Shown in pieces: positions 33,796-47,610 of a DNA stretch of 64,000 bases (position 1 is the stretch's first letter; each line of letters opens with the position of its first letter). Where the stretch lies: NCBI GenBank assembly GCA_029215795.1, contig JARDYH010000001.1:223699654-223763653 (forward strand), read 5' to 3'. The DNA comes from Anniella stebbinsi. Lineage: Eukaryota > Chordata > Lepidosauria > Squamata > Anniellidae. The position numbers and the translations under genes are program-made. Below the pieces are notes generated by a model. The model did no database searches. It saw nothing but the letters and a program-made list of their open reading frames with translations, and was not told the DNA's origin.

Positions 33796-34173
33796 CCAGT
33801 ACAAGTCCAGTTTAAATACAAAGAACCATAAGTTGAGAGAGCAGGGACCTTGAAGCTGCCCATCATGGTTTAGCCACTTGGATTGAACAAGCAGGGAGGT
33901 CTCATGTTCACAGCCTTCCCCGTGATGGTGAGGTGGATTGTATTTCTGCTTATATTGTGGTAAATATTTTGAAATTTGCGTCTATACATGCAAATGAGCA
34001 TATGTATATATTATGCAAATCTGTGTCCTCTTTTTTGGCAATGAGTAAGCATCTACCCTCCAAGATGCGCAGTGGAGTCCTTTTCAGGCATTCATTCATG
34101 TCAAATCAACATTCAATTGAACATTCCTAGGTTTGTGGAGGAATCTGCCACAACCACCCTTTGCACACACTGT

Positions 34174-34471
34174 CCTGGTTTACACGATTGTGGTTGGTGG
34201 CTTATTTCCTCTAGTGTGCATGTTGGTCACATGTTGGGAGGATTAGAGTAATTACCCTTGGCAGCACAACCTGTCATGTCATGCGAAGCTGGCCAGGGTG
34301 GCTTGTTGCCATAGGTTCTGGGTGACTTGTTACCCCTGGCAACAAGCCATCCTGGCCGGGTTTGCACATGACAAGCTGCACTACTGAGGGTGATTATGCT
34401 AATCTCCCCAGCGCATGACCGGCATAAACAGAATGGTTAACTAGCCACCGTTTGCAATTGTGCAAACCAGG
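34174..34471. mobile_element. Palindromic DNA element
   Basis: The ends are inverted (cctggtttacacgattg and caattgtgcaaaccagg). An inner hairpin has arms 34291-34310 and 34338-34357 that match at 19 of 20 positions (ggccagggtggcttgttgcc). It is non-coding. Confidence 0.7.
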
Positions 34472-36544
34472 TTGTTAATTCTGTATGTATGAATAAATAC
34501 TTGAAAAGGGATTGGGCCTTCAGAAATTATGTATGCTTTCATTATCACTGTGTACTTATGGAGACTGTGGAGTAAAATAGCCCATCAAAAAAAGATGAAA
34601 TGCCGTATCTTGGTCAACAGCAGAGTTGGTGCTGACCACCAAGAAGGCCCTTTTCCTTGCTGTACTTCTAAAGGACAGAAGTGGGAGGGACACTAAGCAA
34701 AAACTCCTCAGTTCTTAAATCATTTTGGGGTATATATGAGAGAAGGCAGTCCTTAAGACAGGCCTCTTGAATACTTTACAATATCGTGTTTTCATTGAAA
34801 AGCCTTTGCAAGTTCCCCATCCAGAAGAACAGCTAAGAAAGCAGGGGATTTTAAGCTGACACCAATGTTAGTTAGTAAACTCCTGGGAGTGTCACTTTCA
34901 CAGGAACGTAGGAGGACCATTTGATAAAAGACACCAGTGTACAATACTTTGCTAGATACATCCCTGCAGGCAGCAATCACCTTGTGGCCTGATTCTGCTA
35001 ACCCTTTCAAAGGGTTGAACTTGAGTCTGCAAGCATTAATTTGGAATTCTAACCACACTCACAAAAAATGCTATTTTGGGCAAGAAAGGCAGGGGAGGGG
35101 GTTCTGCCCATACACTTCATTCATTTCAAGACTACTTGAAGGACATATTGAAAGACTGGAAGCCTGCAGTCCGAGTTTCAAAGTGCTTTAAAGAGGATAC
35201 ACTATTACAGTGCTACATATGAACTCTGTTTCCTGTCTTTATTCCCTCTGCTCTAGTCATCATACTTCACTACAGGGAGTATGCTAGAAAGATGCAAGGG
35301 GAAAAAAACTAGGTCAGGCTTGGTTCTCCTGGTACTGCAGGGGGAAGGCAGCATGTGGCATATAATAGACCTCACTTTGTTTCCCCGAGTTCCAACCATT
35401 GCAGAGATTCAAGGAAATGTGCATATATGCCAATAGCTGATGGAGGGCCAACTTCTTTTTGTGTTTAATCCTTCCTTAAAGAAAACTCCTTCCTTCCTAG
35501 TGGCTTCTGTGGTGGCTTAATTCGTCAAGGACGATTGGTTAAGGCCCACTCTGAGTACTTGGAAAGTAGAGAACATGTGGTGGGGGGATGTCCATGCACC
35601 CTATTTACCCCTTCGTGGCTGCACAGAGGTGCGGCATTGTTTATATGACGCAGCCGCCACCTCGCAGCCATGACAGGCTTTTCTCCCTGAAACTGTGCTT
35701 TTTGAAAGTGTTGATTTTCCACGACTTTCCCCTTTGCTCCGAGGTCACCACGTTGTTTCTTCATGTGTCAGTGGTGGCCTTGGTTCCGATTAAGCGAGTG
35801 GGAACAACTCGAGGCGGAACAGGTAAGCACAGGAATGCAGGGCATGGGGCGGGCTTGACATGCCGAATGGCCACTGGCACTGTGTTTATCATTTCCGCCT
35901 CACAGCAGTGATGCTGCTGGTTTTGAGGGAATCAAGATATCAACACAGTGCCATATAGATGTATCAAAGGCAATTAATTGTATGGCTCTGTCTTCTCAAT
36001 TAAAATTGTAATGAGCATGAAATATTGCAAAGGACCATTTGCCTTGTGGAAAATGAAACTATTCTTTTCTTCCAAGTGGAACTCCCTTAACGAGTTTTTC
36101 TTTTGAAGGCCTTCAGGTAAGGATTGTGAGTGAAAACATGAGCGATTGTGCCAGCAGGTGTGCACAAATATGTAGAACAGGAAACATACCAATACAGCTG
36201 CATATCCATGTTCTGATATACTGCAAATGATAAAAAACAAGCTTCATTAGATCAATTCTGTACAACAATCATCCAATTTATAATAAGGAATAAAACAGAC
36301 TTCTTTATGCTAATATCCCATGTGCCCGACATTTTTGGAGGTAAATCCTCTTCAGCATGGGAAAAATATACAGAAGGAGAAATCTCTAAGAATGACAAGC
36401 TCACAGCACAGTGTATTGGATGGATGGGATTCATATCAAGAAGTTTGTTTAATTCCTTAATAAAATTGTAAATCAGGAGATATCCCTGATTATTTTAGCA
36501 AATGCTGCTTTCCACATGAGAATCCATCTATTGCTTAAGCCTTG

Positions 36545-36800
36545 GTAAGGATTCTATCAAATGTTGAGGCTCAATGAGGCTTCGCAATGGGCCTTTTCTG
36601 CTGCAACCCCAGAACTTTGGAACTGTCTTCCACAGGAGATTCAGATGGCTCCATATTTACTATTTTTCTAAAGCAGGTTAAAACTATTGTATTTTGCTCT
36701 ATTCTATTCTGTTTAGATTCTATTCTACCTTATTGTTTGTTATTAGCAGTAGTCGTTGTAGTTGTCGCAGATGTAGTTGTAAAATAAAAGGTGTTATGTT
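36545..36800 (+). pseudogene. LINE (CR1/L2-like) C-terminal fragment and tail
   Basis: A + frame from about 36590 reads AFSAATPELWNCLPQEIQ followed by MAPYLLFF and a stop. This is the pattern that closes the ORF2 protein of CR1/L2-type LINEs. A T-rich 3' tail with (gtt/gta) words follows to about 36790. It is 5'-truncated and dead. Confidence 0.6.
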
Positions 36801-37289
36801 TGTATGAGAGAGACTGGAGAAGGGAGAAATATTTTTCAACATACATAGAGGAGGAAATAAAAAAATCTTCTATTGATTTTCTCTGCCTTCATTCTTGGAG
36901 ATGATGCTGGGCCTGTCAAATCTGTAGTAGAAATGAATGACAGATTTGAGAGACTGAGCAGGCGTCTTTCAAAAACTGACATGGATAAGTGGAATTTATT
37001 TGAAGCATGAACAGATGAGATGAAACTGAACTTTATAGAGGGCTAATTAATAAATGCCTATGCTGAGAAATGAATGGTGCCACAGAACATGGGCATGGAA
37101 GCCAAGAGGACCATGGCAGCGGATTCTGTATTTTACCCAGACGTTTCTGTACTCATCACTCTCCACTAAAGTCATTGGGTCTCCTAAGGCTCAGGTGGAG
37201 TCTAATAGTGACTAGAGGACGTAGAGGATGGCAACTGATGATTCAGGGGAAGAGATTGGCTATGCCTGGTACCTCAAGCCTGATGGACA

Positions 37290-37350
37290 TGGCAGGGAGG
37301 GGTGACATAAGTGCCCTGCTGGATGAGACCAAGGGTCTATCTATTGGAGC
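37290..37350 (+). repeat. SINE fragment
   Basis: It contains ccctgctggatgagaccaag followed by ggtctatctattggagc, a word pair common at the 3' side of squamate tRNA-derived SINEs. It is too short to classify further. Confidence 0.35.
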
Positions 37351-38111
37351 TGGTGGCTCTGATATCACTGGGGTGGTGAATCTGGTTTGCGTTTCAATCA
37401 GAAACAGTCAGACCTTGCAACTTGGATAGCTCCTTTAGATGCCTGGAGCGGATTCACTTCCCCACTGACATCAGAGCCACTAGTCCCCACGATCCAGCTG
37501 CATGTTTCCAACAATGGCTAGCCAGATGCTTCTCGGAAGGCCACAGGAGGTCACGAAGGTACAGCAGCCAGCAGCCATCCCCCTTCTGTTTGCCTCTCTC
37601 CTCAGCATCAAGAGAATATAATCTCTGAACCTGGAGCTTCTATAGCTATCATAACTAATACCTGCACTCCATCAATAGCCAAATAAATTAGTGGCACTGA
37701 CCACATCTTGTGGCAGAGAATTCCGCACGTTAATTATGTATTGTGTCAAGACGTACTCCAACTCCCATCAGCCCCAGTCATCACGTCCGATGGTTATGAG
37801 ATCTGCAATCCAACATTATCTGGAGGGTTACAGATTCCTCACCCTTTCCCTAGCCAGGTGACAAGGAACACAAGGTTCCTGTCCCTTTAATTCCTGGACA
37901 GAAGTTGGAACTTCAGTAGGTGCATTTTCTCATGCAGTAGCCCAGGTGAAAAGATTTGCACAAAAAAGAAAACCTTCTTCTACACAAGTGTTAAAGGGAT
38001 AGGAGCCTTGTTTTCCTTGGCAGAGCAGTAAATGGCACTTCCTCCCCTACCCCCACCTGTCATGTTGCATAATACCCAAGGCTGGTCATGTTAGTTGAGC
38101 ACCTCTCCTCC

Positions 38112-38225
38112 TCCCTGGAAGTAAAACTGCAACAATAAGAAATGAAATAACTAATAATTTACTGCCATTTCATGTCACCCCAAATCAGCAGCCTGAGTTG
38201 GCCACCTCACTCTGCCTAATGTCAC
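38112..38225 (-). repeat. Interspersed repeat, same family as 21640-21795
   Basis: It contains aagtaaaactgcaacaataag, then ataatttactgccatttcat and cctcactctgcctaatg in the same order as 21640-21795. Confidence 0.5.
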
Positions 38226-38325
38226 TCGGCTAGTTTACATGATCAAGCAGCCCCATCATGGCTTATTTAAGCCATGGTGGATTGCGGTGCAAGTAGGCAG
38301 CCATTTTGAATATTCAAGTCATTAT

Positions 38326-38582
38326 AGGGTGACCATGTGAAAAGGACGGAGGACAGGGCTCCTGTATCTCTAACAGTTGTATAGAAAAGGGAATTTCAGC
38401 AGGTGTCATTTGTATGCATGCAGCACCTGGTGAAATTCCCTCTTCTTCACAACAGTTAAAGCTGCAGGAGCTCTTCCCTCTTTTGTATCTGGTCAAGAGG
38501 TCAGGGCTCCTGCAGCTTTAACTGTTCTATATAGCTGTTAAAGATACAGGCGTCCTGTCCTCCTTTCCATAAGGTCACCCTA
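38326..38582. mobile_element. hAT-like MITE with tagggtgaccat ends
   Basis: It starts tagggtgaccatgtgaaa and ends ctttccataaggtcaccct. The interior is a near palindrome (cctgtatctctaacagttg against caactgttaaagatacagg type words). The flanks gtcattat and gacattac are a possible worn duplication. The copy at 56128-56450 has the same layout. Confidence 0.7.
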
Positions 38583-38589
38583 AGACATT

Positions 38590-38790
38590 ACCTTGGTTTG
38601 TTGTGTCATCCAAACCTAGCATGATTGGTTGTTGCAGTGGGTAACAAACCACCCACAACCCTTGTGTTCTGGGTGGTTTGTTAACCATGCCAACAACCCA
38701 CCCTTGCCAGGTTTGGATGCCATGAAAAGCCACGGTCATAGCTTTAATAGCTACCCAGTATACACCACAACCCACCATGGCTTACTTTGG
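38590..38790. mobile_element. Palindromic DNA element
   Basis: The outer words tcatccaaacctagcatg and ccaggtttggatgcc are inverted. The inner words gtaacaaaccaccca and tgggtggtttgttaac form a hairpin at about 38640-38686. It is similar in build to 26563, 34174 and 49310. Confidence 0.6.
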
Positions 38791-40089
38791 GGTCTTTCCC
38801 AGGCCCTCAAAAACTACCCTCATTCTGACAGCATCTCTGAACTTCACATGGAAGCCACTTCCTGTCCTTCCTTCTCTGCCCCTGCAGAGCAATTCAACTA
38901 TTAGTCTTCATTTTGTTATGTTAGATACTGTTGATATTTATTGAACCATGTTTTGTGGTTTTCTAGAGAGAATTCTGAATTAATTTCCTCAGTGGTTAAT
39001 GTTCTTTAATGAGAACATTGTCATTTTAAGAACTATCTGTCATTTTTGTATAAGAGCTTATTTTTAAAAAAAAAAATTAAATAGGATTCATTTTAGGAAT
39101 CAGTAATCAAGGTAGAGCATTAAAATCTCACTGAAGTATTGTGACTTCAATGCAACATTAAAGGACCCTTAATCACAGTAGCTTTCCCCACCCCACCCCT
39201 TGAAATTAAAAGAACTCTCTGTTCTCTTTGTGTCTATAAAGGGGAAAAAAACCACACAAATTAGAATCAAAATGACAATGATAAAATAGTGATGCAGCAT
39301 CTGTTTCTCATTTGGGTTTTGATTTTTAAAAGCACATTGCATTAGCATGAATAATTTTAAACAGCACCTAACAGTGCAATCTTATAGTCCCTCTGAGGGC
39401 ATTGCAGAGAAAATAGGAAGCTGTAGACCTTCCCCTACTTGGGCCCAGAGGGAAGTTCATCAATGGAAAGAGAGGTCCACCCTTGGAGGTCTTCCCCAGA
39501 TGGCAGTGGAGCTTTCCCCTGCTGTGGCTGCCCTGTGTGAGTGGTGGAGCTGAAAATGGGATTGTTAGGGGGTGGCTGAGGATCTGCAGGATAGCTGGCA
39601 TAGTACATTCTTTCCCATTGCAGACAATAGGAGAGAAAGGGGGATAGAAGGGAAAATGGCTGCCCCCTCCCCAACTTCCGCCTTAACCAGCACAAGCCAG
39701 AAGGGATTAGGAACTGGCAGTTCTTCTGCCTTGGACCTCACACCCCAACAACTTAAAATTGCTCTGCCCATCTGCTAAATTGTATTCGTGACTAATGGTG
39801 AAAAAGACACCACAGAAGCCCAGATATGCCTAAATCAGACTTATATATAAACCAATCCAATTTAAGTGACAAAGTCACATTCTAATACTTCAATCCTAAC
39901 ATTTGCAGCATCAGGAAATGTGAGTAACATCATTCCAGACATAACAGTGCAGAATGTTGTGCTGCTGGTTCAAAGGTTGCCCCCCCTTTTTTTTTTTTTG
40001 CTCATCTGTGCCTATTGCAGCAGGCAGACATGAAATTTAACAGGTGAAAACTTTGCCTGGTTTGGAAAGATATGCTGGAAACCCACTTA

Positions 40090-40440
40090 ATATTCTTTCT
40101 TTCTTTAATTTATATCTTGCCTTTCTGCCAAAAATGGTGCTCAAAGCAGCTAAGAATAATAAAATAGAGATTAAAAGCAGAATGAAAACTTATAAAACCA
40201 TACCAATTACAGCACAATTAAAAACACAACAATAAAAAAAATGGACAGCACCCAACTATTAAAAACTCCGTCAGCAGTAAACCTAAGGCCTGCCTGGATA
40301 AAAACGTGTTTGCCTGCTAACAGGTGGACAACAGAGGGGGAGCCCACCTAGGCAGCTGCTAAGATGGCCTCTCATATCATCACCATGAACCGTACCTCTG
40401 ATAACAGTAGGACCGAGAGAAGGACCTTTCCCGATTTTCT
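40090..40440 (-). repeat. LINE 3' end, minus orientation
   Basis: A ttctttctttctttaattt start is followed by atatcttgcctttctgcc, then atggtgctcaaagcagc and A-rich sequence. The inner part reads aaggcctgcctggataaaaa, then ctaggcagctgctaagatgg and agtaggaccgagagaagg. Related tails are at 13801 and 62740. There is no open frame. Confidence 0.5.
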
Positions 40441-41069
40441 TAAACTGCAGGTTTCTATGGGAGAATGTGATCTTTCAAATAGCCTGGTCCTCAAGTCATA
40501 ATTTCTGCCAATCAGGCTGCTTTTAAAGGCACGTGCTACTGGGTTGTTGTTTTTCTTTGCCATCGGTCTGAAAGGGCGTTACTCGCATTATTAGCAGACA
40601 CACTCATATTTAAGGCAGACAATTTAAAATCGATAACGTTTAACTGGTTTGTGTATTGCAGTTGCCATAAAACATCATTCTTCTCATGATGAAACTGTGA
40701 TTTAATGACTTTTAATCCTCTTTCATACCATATGTCATATTCAGTACTCAGAGCTCATATCCAAAGTGATTGTAAACATGCCCATAACAGATTATAAATG
40801 ACAACATTGCAAGGCAACAGCACTTAATTCTTGTCTAGGTAACTGAGATATCGATCCAGTCCTTTTATTCCATTCACTTAAAAAAAAAAAAAAAAAACTC
40901 CCCACAACATTCTGTTGTCTTGATTTGTCCCTTGACATTTTAACTAGGTGCAGAACCCAGGCAAAGTTCACCAATTTAAGGGTGACGACCGAAATATATT
41001 CTAAAGTGCAATGGAAGTGGATTGGACATATATTTTATCTACCCTACCCTGAAAACAAATGCCTCTCAA

Positions 41070-41470
41070 TGTAGTGCAGGCGTGTTGAACCTCAGGCTTA
41101 AAAGCCAGACCCAGCCCACTTTGGTCCCAATCTGACTCTCCAGGGTTCCCATGGAGCCACACACCCTTCCCTTCCCTTGCCTCACCACCTTTCCTCCAAC
41201 AACCAATCATTTGATTTCCCCGCCCCCAGGTTTTGTGCAGCTCCCCCCCCCCATCCTAAAAGGTTGAAATGCCTCTCCTTAGGCATAATTTCTGGTGCTA
41301 AGAGCTTTAAATTAAAATATGCTGGGATTTTTGGCCCAGCCCAATTTGCCTTTGGCGCCACCCCTTTTGCCTTCTGCCCCACCCACCACTGGAATGTGGT
41401 CCTTGAGAGCTTCTCTGAAATTGGATTTGGAACTCAGGATGAAAAGGGTTCAAGATCCCTGATGTAACAA
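41070..41470. repeat. Interspersed repeat, same family as 3880-4025
   Basis: It starts gcaggcgtgttgaacctca and ends gggttcaagatccctgatg. The tttgcctttggcgccacc part matches 3880-4025. It is probably a non-autonomous DNA transposon. Confidence 0.55.
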
Positions 41471-41494
41471 ATGTGTATTCAGACCACTTGAACA

Positions 41495-41805
41495 ACAAAA
41501 GCTCGTCTTCACTGAGTCAGACCATTGGTCCATCTCGTTCAGTGTTGTCTATGTTAGCCTTTCCTAATCTGGTGCCCACCAGGTACTTTAGACTTCAGTT
41601 CCCAGCAGCTCCAGACAGCTTGGCCAGTGGTCAAGAATGCTGGGAGTTGTGGGAAGGCTGGTCCACTCTGATAGGCAGCAGCTCTCTAAAATTTCAGATT
41701 GAAGTCTTCCCCTGCCTTACCTGTAGATGGTGGCACTGAACCTGGGAACTTTGGCATGCAACGTATATGCTCTACCAGGGAGCCACAGCCCTTCCCCTGT
41801 CTGCC
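41495..41805 (-). mobile_element. tRNA-derived SINE split by a hAT-like MITE
   Basis: In + direction it runs cactgagtcagaccattgg, then catctcgttcagtgttgtc, is broken at about 41555, and resumes at 41661 (gtccactctgataggcagc). It ends in the inverted tRNA-like head tgctctaccagggagccac. The insert, 41555-41660, starts tagcctttcctaatctgg and ends gtgggaaggctg. The flanks gtctatgt and gtccactc both derive from the SINE word expected here (gtctactc), so the duplication is worn. Confidence 0.7.
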
Positions 41806-42597
41806 TGCCTTCAACCCAGGTCTCACTGACTTCAATGACAGAGGTTTACGCAGGAATTTAACTTTCCTATTCAACGTTTTGAAGTGCTTAACTTTGGCTG
41901 GGTTCTTCTCATAAGAGCCATTGCATCATCCAACCATTAAATTCTAAGCCAGTGTGATTTCACCACCGGTCATCTTTCACTGGTGTCAGAAGCTAGCCAA
42001 CCTGGGCTGATGATTTGGCACAATTGGTCCTACTCCATGCCAGGACATTGAGCCAGGGAAGAAATACAAGATGCCGTTGTCTCATACCTCACAGCAAGGC
42101 TGGGCAAAGCTATTTTTGGCACAGTTCTGCATGGAAATGGGCTATCGTGCTGTGGTGCCACGCACATTGTATCTACCCAATATCCTTAGGACAATGCAAA
42201 TAACTCATAGACAGCTCCATCTGCACAAACCTTTTTGTGCTTGGCACATGATTATAAAATGTTAGGAGATTGGAACTGACAGACAGCATAGCAGGACAGA
42301 AGTGCCCCATTTGCTTCAGGCAAAATGCTGCTTGTAAATACAAACAACTCTGGACATGGTCGTGGCTATACATATCTTTAAGATTGGAGTGTTAGACCTG
42401 GTCACATGATCCTTGGCCCCTACTTGGGTCATCAATCTGCCAGTGGGCTTGTGACCCATATGGGAATGCATAGAGGTGTCAGGGGCATGAACTGGTGCCT
42501 CTGCAGTGGAGGGTGGAAAGATCGCCAGTGCTGTTTACTCAAATGTGGATGCCCTTTTTGAATCGATAGATCTGTGCAAGTCACAGCAGCCATGTAG

Positions 42598-42735
42598 GGA
42601 TGGGCAGAAAGTAAACGTCCAAATATTTTAGACTACAATTCCAAACATTCCTGGCCATTGCCCATGTTTGCATGGGCTTCTGGGAGTTGAAATCCAAAAC
42701 ATCTGGAGATCTATACCTTCTGCCATACATGTAAG
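42598..42735. mobile_element. hAT-like MITE
   Basis: It starts gggatgggcagaaagtaa and ends gagatctataccttctgcc, with inner inverted words. The flanking catgta words at 42591 and 42726 may be remnants of the target duplication. It is the same group as 30452-30587 and 52557-52691. Confidence 0.6.
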
Positions 42736-42776
42736 GGTTTGACTCCAGCGGTCTAAAAATAATTTTAAATAATTAA

Positions 42777-43166
<390 letters not shown>

Positions 43167-44754
43167 TAAACATATATGTACCTAATAGCGAAGAAAGATT
43201 TAGTCCCATGAATTTGGATGGTCTTTGTGACCTACATTCCCGTACTGGTTCAAGTTTCTGCTCCACATCCATGCTGTTAAACATTTTCATCATATCATGT
43301 TTACAGCCATTTATTAGTTAACCAATACAATGTGGGATATATTCATAAAGCAGACGTTCTTACCCTTTTTGGAGCAGTGTAATGGCTTGGCAGAATCTAG
43401 ATTTGGCTGTAGCAGTTAGCCTGTAACATTTCTAATACTTTTTTTTTTTTAACAAAACTTGCTTCAGATCCCTCTTGGCACAGATCACATGAGCAATTAC
43501 ACTGACATTCCCCGTGAAAATTAGCAGTTCTACATAAAACATTAACTGCGACTTCTCTGCTGAAAGGATGATGGGGGATGCAGTGCAACACCCAATAAGA
43601 ACCAAAATGTATTTAAGTGGACAATGGGAAGGACTATTTCCATGTCTAGGTGCCCTAACTGAGAAGCTTAAGGGACAAAACACACTTTATGTACAGTTGC
43701 GTGTTCCTTCTTTTCTTTTCTTTGTTTACTGGAAAGCTGGCTCAAAGGCAGGAATTGAAACCAGAAGCGCAAAGTAAGGAGTGGCTGCATAATGCTTTCC
43801 CTTTCTATTGTTTGTCCACTTGAAATGGCGCACACAGCTGTTTTTGGTACCCATGGGGGGAAAGGCACTATATTTTCCCCTGCAGGAAGAAAAGCAGCTG
43901 GTGCGGGTGTGTGCAGCCACGCATGCATGCAGGTGTGCGCATACACATGCAATTTTAAGCAGACAAACCACAGGAGGAGAAATGGCTAAATGGCCTCTAC
44001 AGCGCTTCTGCTGTCCATTGCTGCCTCCCAGGCTGCTTTTCAGTAAAAGCAAACATACCTTACGAGGAAAGAAGCGTGCAAATGCGTGTAATGTGTCATT
44101 TGACCCTAGGCCAACCTGATTTTAAAAACTTCTCTGCAAATAGCCTGATCCATACACCACCATTGGAAAAGTGCTGTATTTCAAGTTGATTGGATCGCAC
44201 TGAAATCGATAGGAATTAAACAAGCTTTTGATCCTAATACTTTTAAAATGCTATCATTCTTTCCACTCTGGTATAACAACTGTATAAATATAAACAAATG
44301 GCTGGGATCCAAAGAATTGTGCAATTGTGCAACCTTGGGGTTGAGGGAGTGTGGACTTTTGTTTCTCAAGTTAGAGCCCTCCTTTTGAATCTGCTGTGAG
44401 TTTCATAGGCGGTTTGTGATATGACACATGACTCAAAAATCTCATTGGTTGCATCAATTGTATTGTACTGAAGCATTGTAGGGTATGGCGTTGGTAGGTA
44501 AATGAAGGTTGGTTCTCAGAAGAAAATAATCAGAATACTTTGAAGTGCAATTTTTCCAATATTATCCCCTATTTCTTTGTCAAAAGCCAACACAAAATGA
44601 GAATTCTTGCTAATGGGTTTTGTACCTTTGAATCCTGAGCACAGAAACCTATGGCTTTCTATATATAACTCCAAGCTAGTACTGTCCACAGTGTACCAAG
44701 TGAAGGCAATAGGATTAGAAGAAACATTGATGCCAAACTTAAAAACATAAGAGG

Positions 44755-44905
44755 ATGCTTCATACTGACTCAGGCTGCTGGCCCATCTAACTGAATATTG
44801 TCCACTGATTGGCAGCAGCTCTCTAGGGTTTCAGAGAGGAGTCCTTTCTAGGCCTACCTGGTAATGCCAGAAATTGAACCTGGAACCTTCTGCATACAAT
44901 CATGT
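44755..44905 (-). mobile_element. tRNA-derived SINE, minus orientation, head truncated
   Basis: In + direction it reads ggatgcttcatactgactc, then ctggcccatctaactgaa, gcagcagctctctagggtt, and ends gaaattgaacctggaacc, which is part of the inverted tRNA-like head. It is the same family as 30814-30990 and has no inserted MITE. Confidence 0.7.
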
Positions 44906-46588
44906 AACTTACTACTCCTCATCTTTATTCGAAAGCAACGTTCTTTTTCCTTGGTACCTTTGTTTGAAGTATAATACATCAAGAGCATCCGATGGGCATC
45001 AACATATCAAAGGTTTTTTTTAAAAGGATTATTTCCTGTGTCTGACAAGAGCTTGCACATTCTAGGATTCACAAACCTTCCTGAATGTTACTGTGAGAGT
45101 GAAAAACACTCCACAGGATAGTTTCAGCAAGGGAATTGGAAACATTACCTTGGATGAACTATTTCCTTGCTTTTGGCCATAAGCTCTTACTAGAAGAATC
45201 TGCTTCTCTAGGCAAAGATGATGAGGAACAGATATTAGAGCTGCAAAAACTGAGGCTGTGTACAGATGATAATTTCAGCTAAAACAATTGGAGCTATTCC
45301 ACTCATTCAGCTACTTCCATGATCCAATATCAAGTCATTTGATAACTGTACAAATGCAGTGAAGTGGGAGGTAGAAGCGTTATTGTTTGCAAAGTTCCTA
45401 ATTCATAGCCGTAGGTCCTCCCCCTGGTATTGTGGAAAGGATATGAAATGTATTAGACCATAGCAAACCAGTAGATGCTAGTTAATTTAACACCAAGGGG
45501 GAATATTCAACTTTTTTTTTTTTATTCTAAAGGTCTATATGAGCACAAATGTGGATATCCATGCATCCTGCCACATACTGTAATAAATGTAAAACAATTC
45601 CAAAAGAACACCAGGCCTAGGATAGAAGATGAAAGTGTGTCATGAACACTGACCACTAGATACTAGCATCCTCACAGTAAATCAAAATGAACCATATCAA
45701 AATAAACACACATGTTGCAGAAATGCTGGTTATGCTTCTGGGAGCTTGCTTCACCCTTTCCAGGCTACAGCTCAAAACGTTATGAAAAAAACAGGTTTGA
45801 ACAAAGGCTGTGGTAGGACACAGAAAAATAACATGTTGTGTACAAGGGACAATGGCAGGTCTACTAGCTCTTCTCTTTCGAAGCCTATCATCTGTCCACA
45901 GCCTGCATGTCTGCCCACAATGATCATCTAAGGAAATAAAGACTCTTTGAGATGAGATGGCCCAACAAAGCCTAAAAAAAGCTGAAGTCACTGAGAGATA
46001 TGCTGTTGACTTCAGGAAGATGTTGGATTTCATTCATTAAATTTCAATCTTCAGTCCCAAAGACAACTTCTCCAGTAGCTGAACTAGTGCTATAGCATTC
46101 AACCAGAAGACTAAAGAAAGGTATCAAAAGGAAGAGGTACCAACTAGTGCAGGGGCTTTACACATCTTCTTCTGAATTGTGTCACCAGCACTGATCCTTC
46201 TAGACTCTAATCAGTTTGTTGGGATTGGTGCAAATATACACAGGTATTGGGGCAATCCTTGTATGGCGTCCAGCTGATTGGCATCGCAAATCAACAGATT
46301 CAAAAAGCTCTATGTCTAGAAACGTCCTAATCCAGTCCAGTTACTATGGGAACCACTCACAGATAGAATTCACACTTCTGGAGGTAGCATCACAAGAATG
46401 GTGGCTTTAGAGCTCAAGCTGCCATGACTCCAATGGAAGTATCTCAGTGAATACAATCAAAGCTCTCAGAGTCTTGCTGATTAACATTCTCAAGATGCAG
46501 TTTGAGTTGGTTTGACCCTATTCAATTATTTCTGAAGATATTCAATAACAATAATTTCCCTAACAAAGGGTGCTGACTTCATTCATGG

Positions 46589-46680
46589 ACAGTGCAATCC
46601 TACACATGTCTACCCCAAGATAAGTCCCATTGAGTTCAGTTGGTTTTCTCCCAGGTGAAGGGATATAGGATTGCAGCCTA
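46589..46680. repeat. Short palindromic repeat (attgcagcc family)
   Basis: It starts acagtgcaatcctacaca, contains gtcccattgagttcagttgg and ends ggatataggattgcagcc. The outer 14 or so bases are inverted. Confidence 0.75.
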
Positions 46681-46799
46681 ATCGATGTGACAACTATTTG
46701 GAGACAGATAGCAACTTAAGTCACAACTAGATGTTGTTCAACTAAGCAGTGCATGATGCAAGACTATATTTTGGAAAGCAGTTTTGAATGTGTTATTAT

Positions 46800-46868
46800 C
46801 TCATATTCGTGGATTTGTATTTTGGAATGTTAATTAGACATTCCAATTTACAGTTCCATGAATATGAG
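46800..46868. other. 69-nt imperfect hairpin
   Basis: The outer arms 46800-46813 and 46855-46868 pair at 13 of 14 positions, with the last a G-T wobble in one strand sense. The inner arms ttggaatg and cattccaa are perfect around a 9-nt loop. A short pairing (tgta with taca) lies between. The size and shape resemble a microRNA precursor, but a small palindromic repeat would look the same. Confidence 0.5.
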
Positions 46869-46999
46869 TTGAAATGTAGTATTTGCTTTAAATCCAATAT
46901 GCAACAATAAACACTGTTCAGTGGGTTATTTTGTAATATTTTATTACTTATGTTCATGAAATTCAATTCATTTGGTTTTAGGACAATAACTGAATTATA

Positions 47000-47045
47000 T
47001 ATACATGTGTATGTGTGTATGTGTGTATATATATATTCATATATG
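47000..47045. repeat. (TA)n/(TG)n microsatellite
   Basis: Interleaved tatata, tgtgta and tatg runs. Confidence 0.8.
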
Positions 47046-47610
47046 TGTCTTAATGCAAGGTTGATTTGCTAATTGTCTTTTGTATATTGTACTTATGAAA
47101 GATTTATCTCTTTCTTGTCTGCTTCATATCTTAATACATGGAATAACACCACCCACTGGTAAGAGCAGGAGGTATTTATATCCAATTTAATTCCAGTGTA
47201 AAAAAAGAAAAGAATATCCATGTTAACTGTTGAGTTTGAACCTGTTTGAATGCTTTCTTTTTTAAGTTGTAACTTTTTCTGCATGACAATGTGATAGATA
47301 AGAAAGAAAGACATAATATTAGCAAAATCAGACATGGGGCAAAGCAAAAACAAAAAACAGAACTGAAACTATCTAAACCAAAAGTTTTTCTGAAGGTGCC
47401 ATGTTTATTTCCCATGGTTTGACCCTACTGCTCTGATCACTCTTCTCTGCCCAAAAAAGGTCCTGTGCATATTGTCAGCTGTTCTGTAGAAATGTCACAT
47501 TCAGATGAAGCTTTACCATTTTTTCTTTTGTGCTGTGCTGTTTTGTTCACACACCACGTGCATGCTACTAGCAAAGACCAATGGCATTTTCCCCCAGGCA
47601 CAAAACCACG

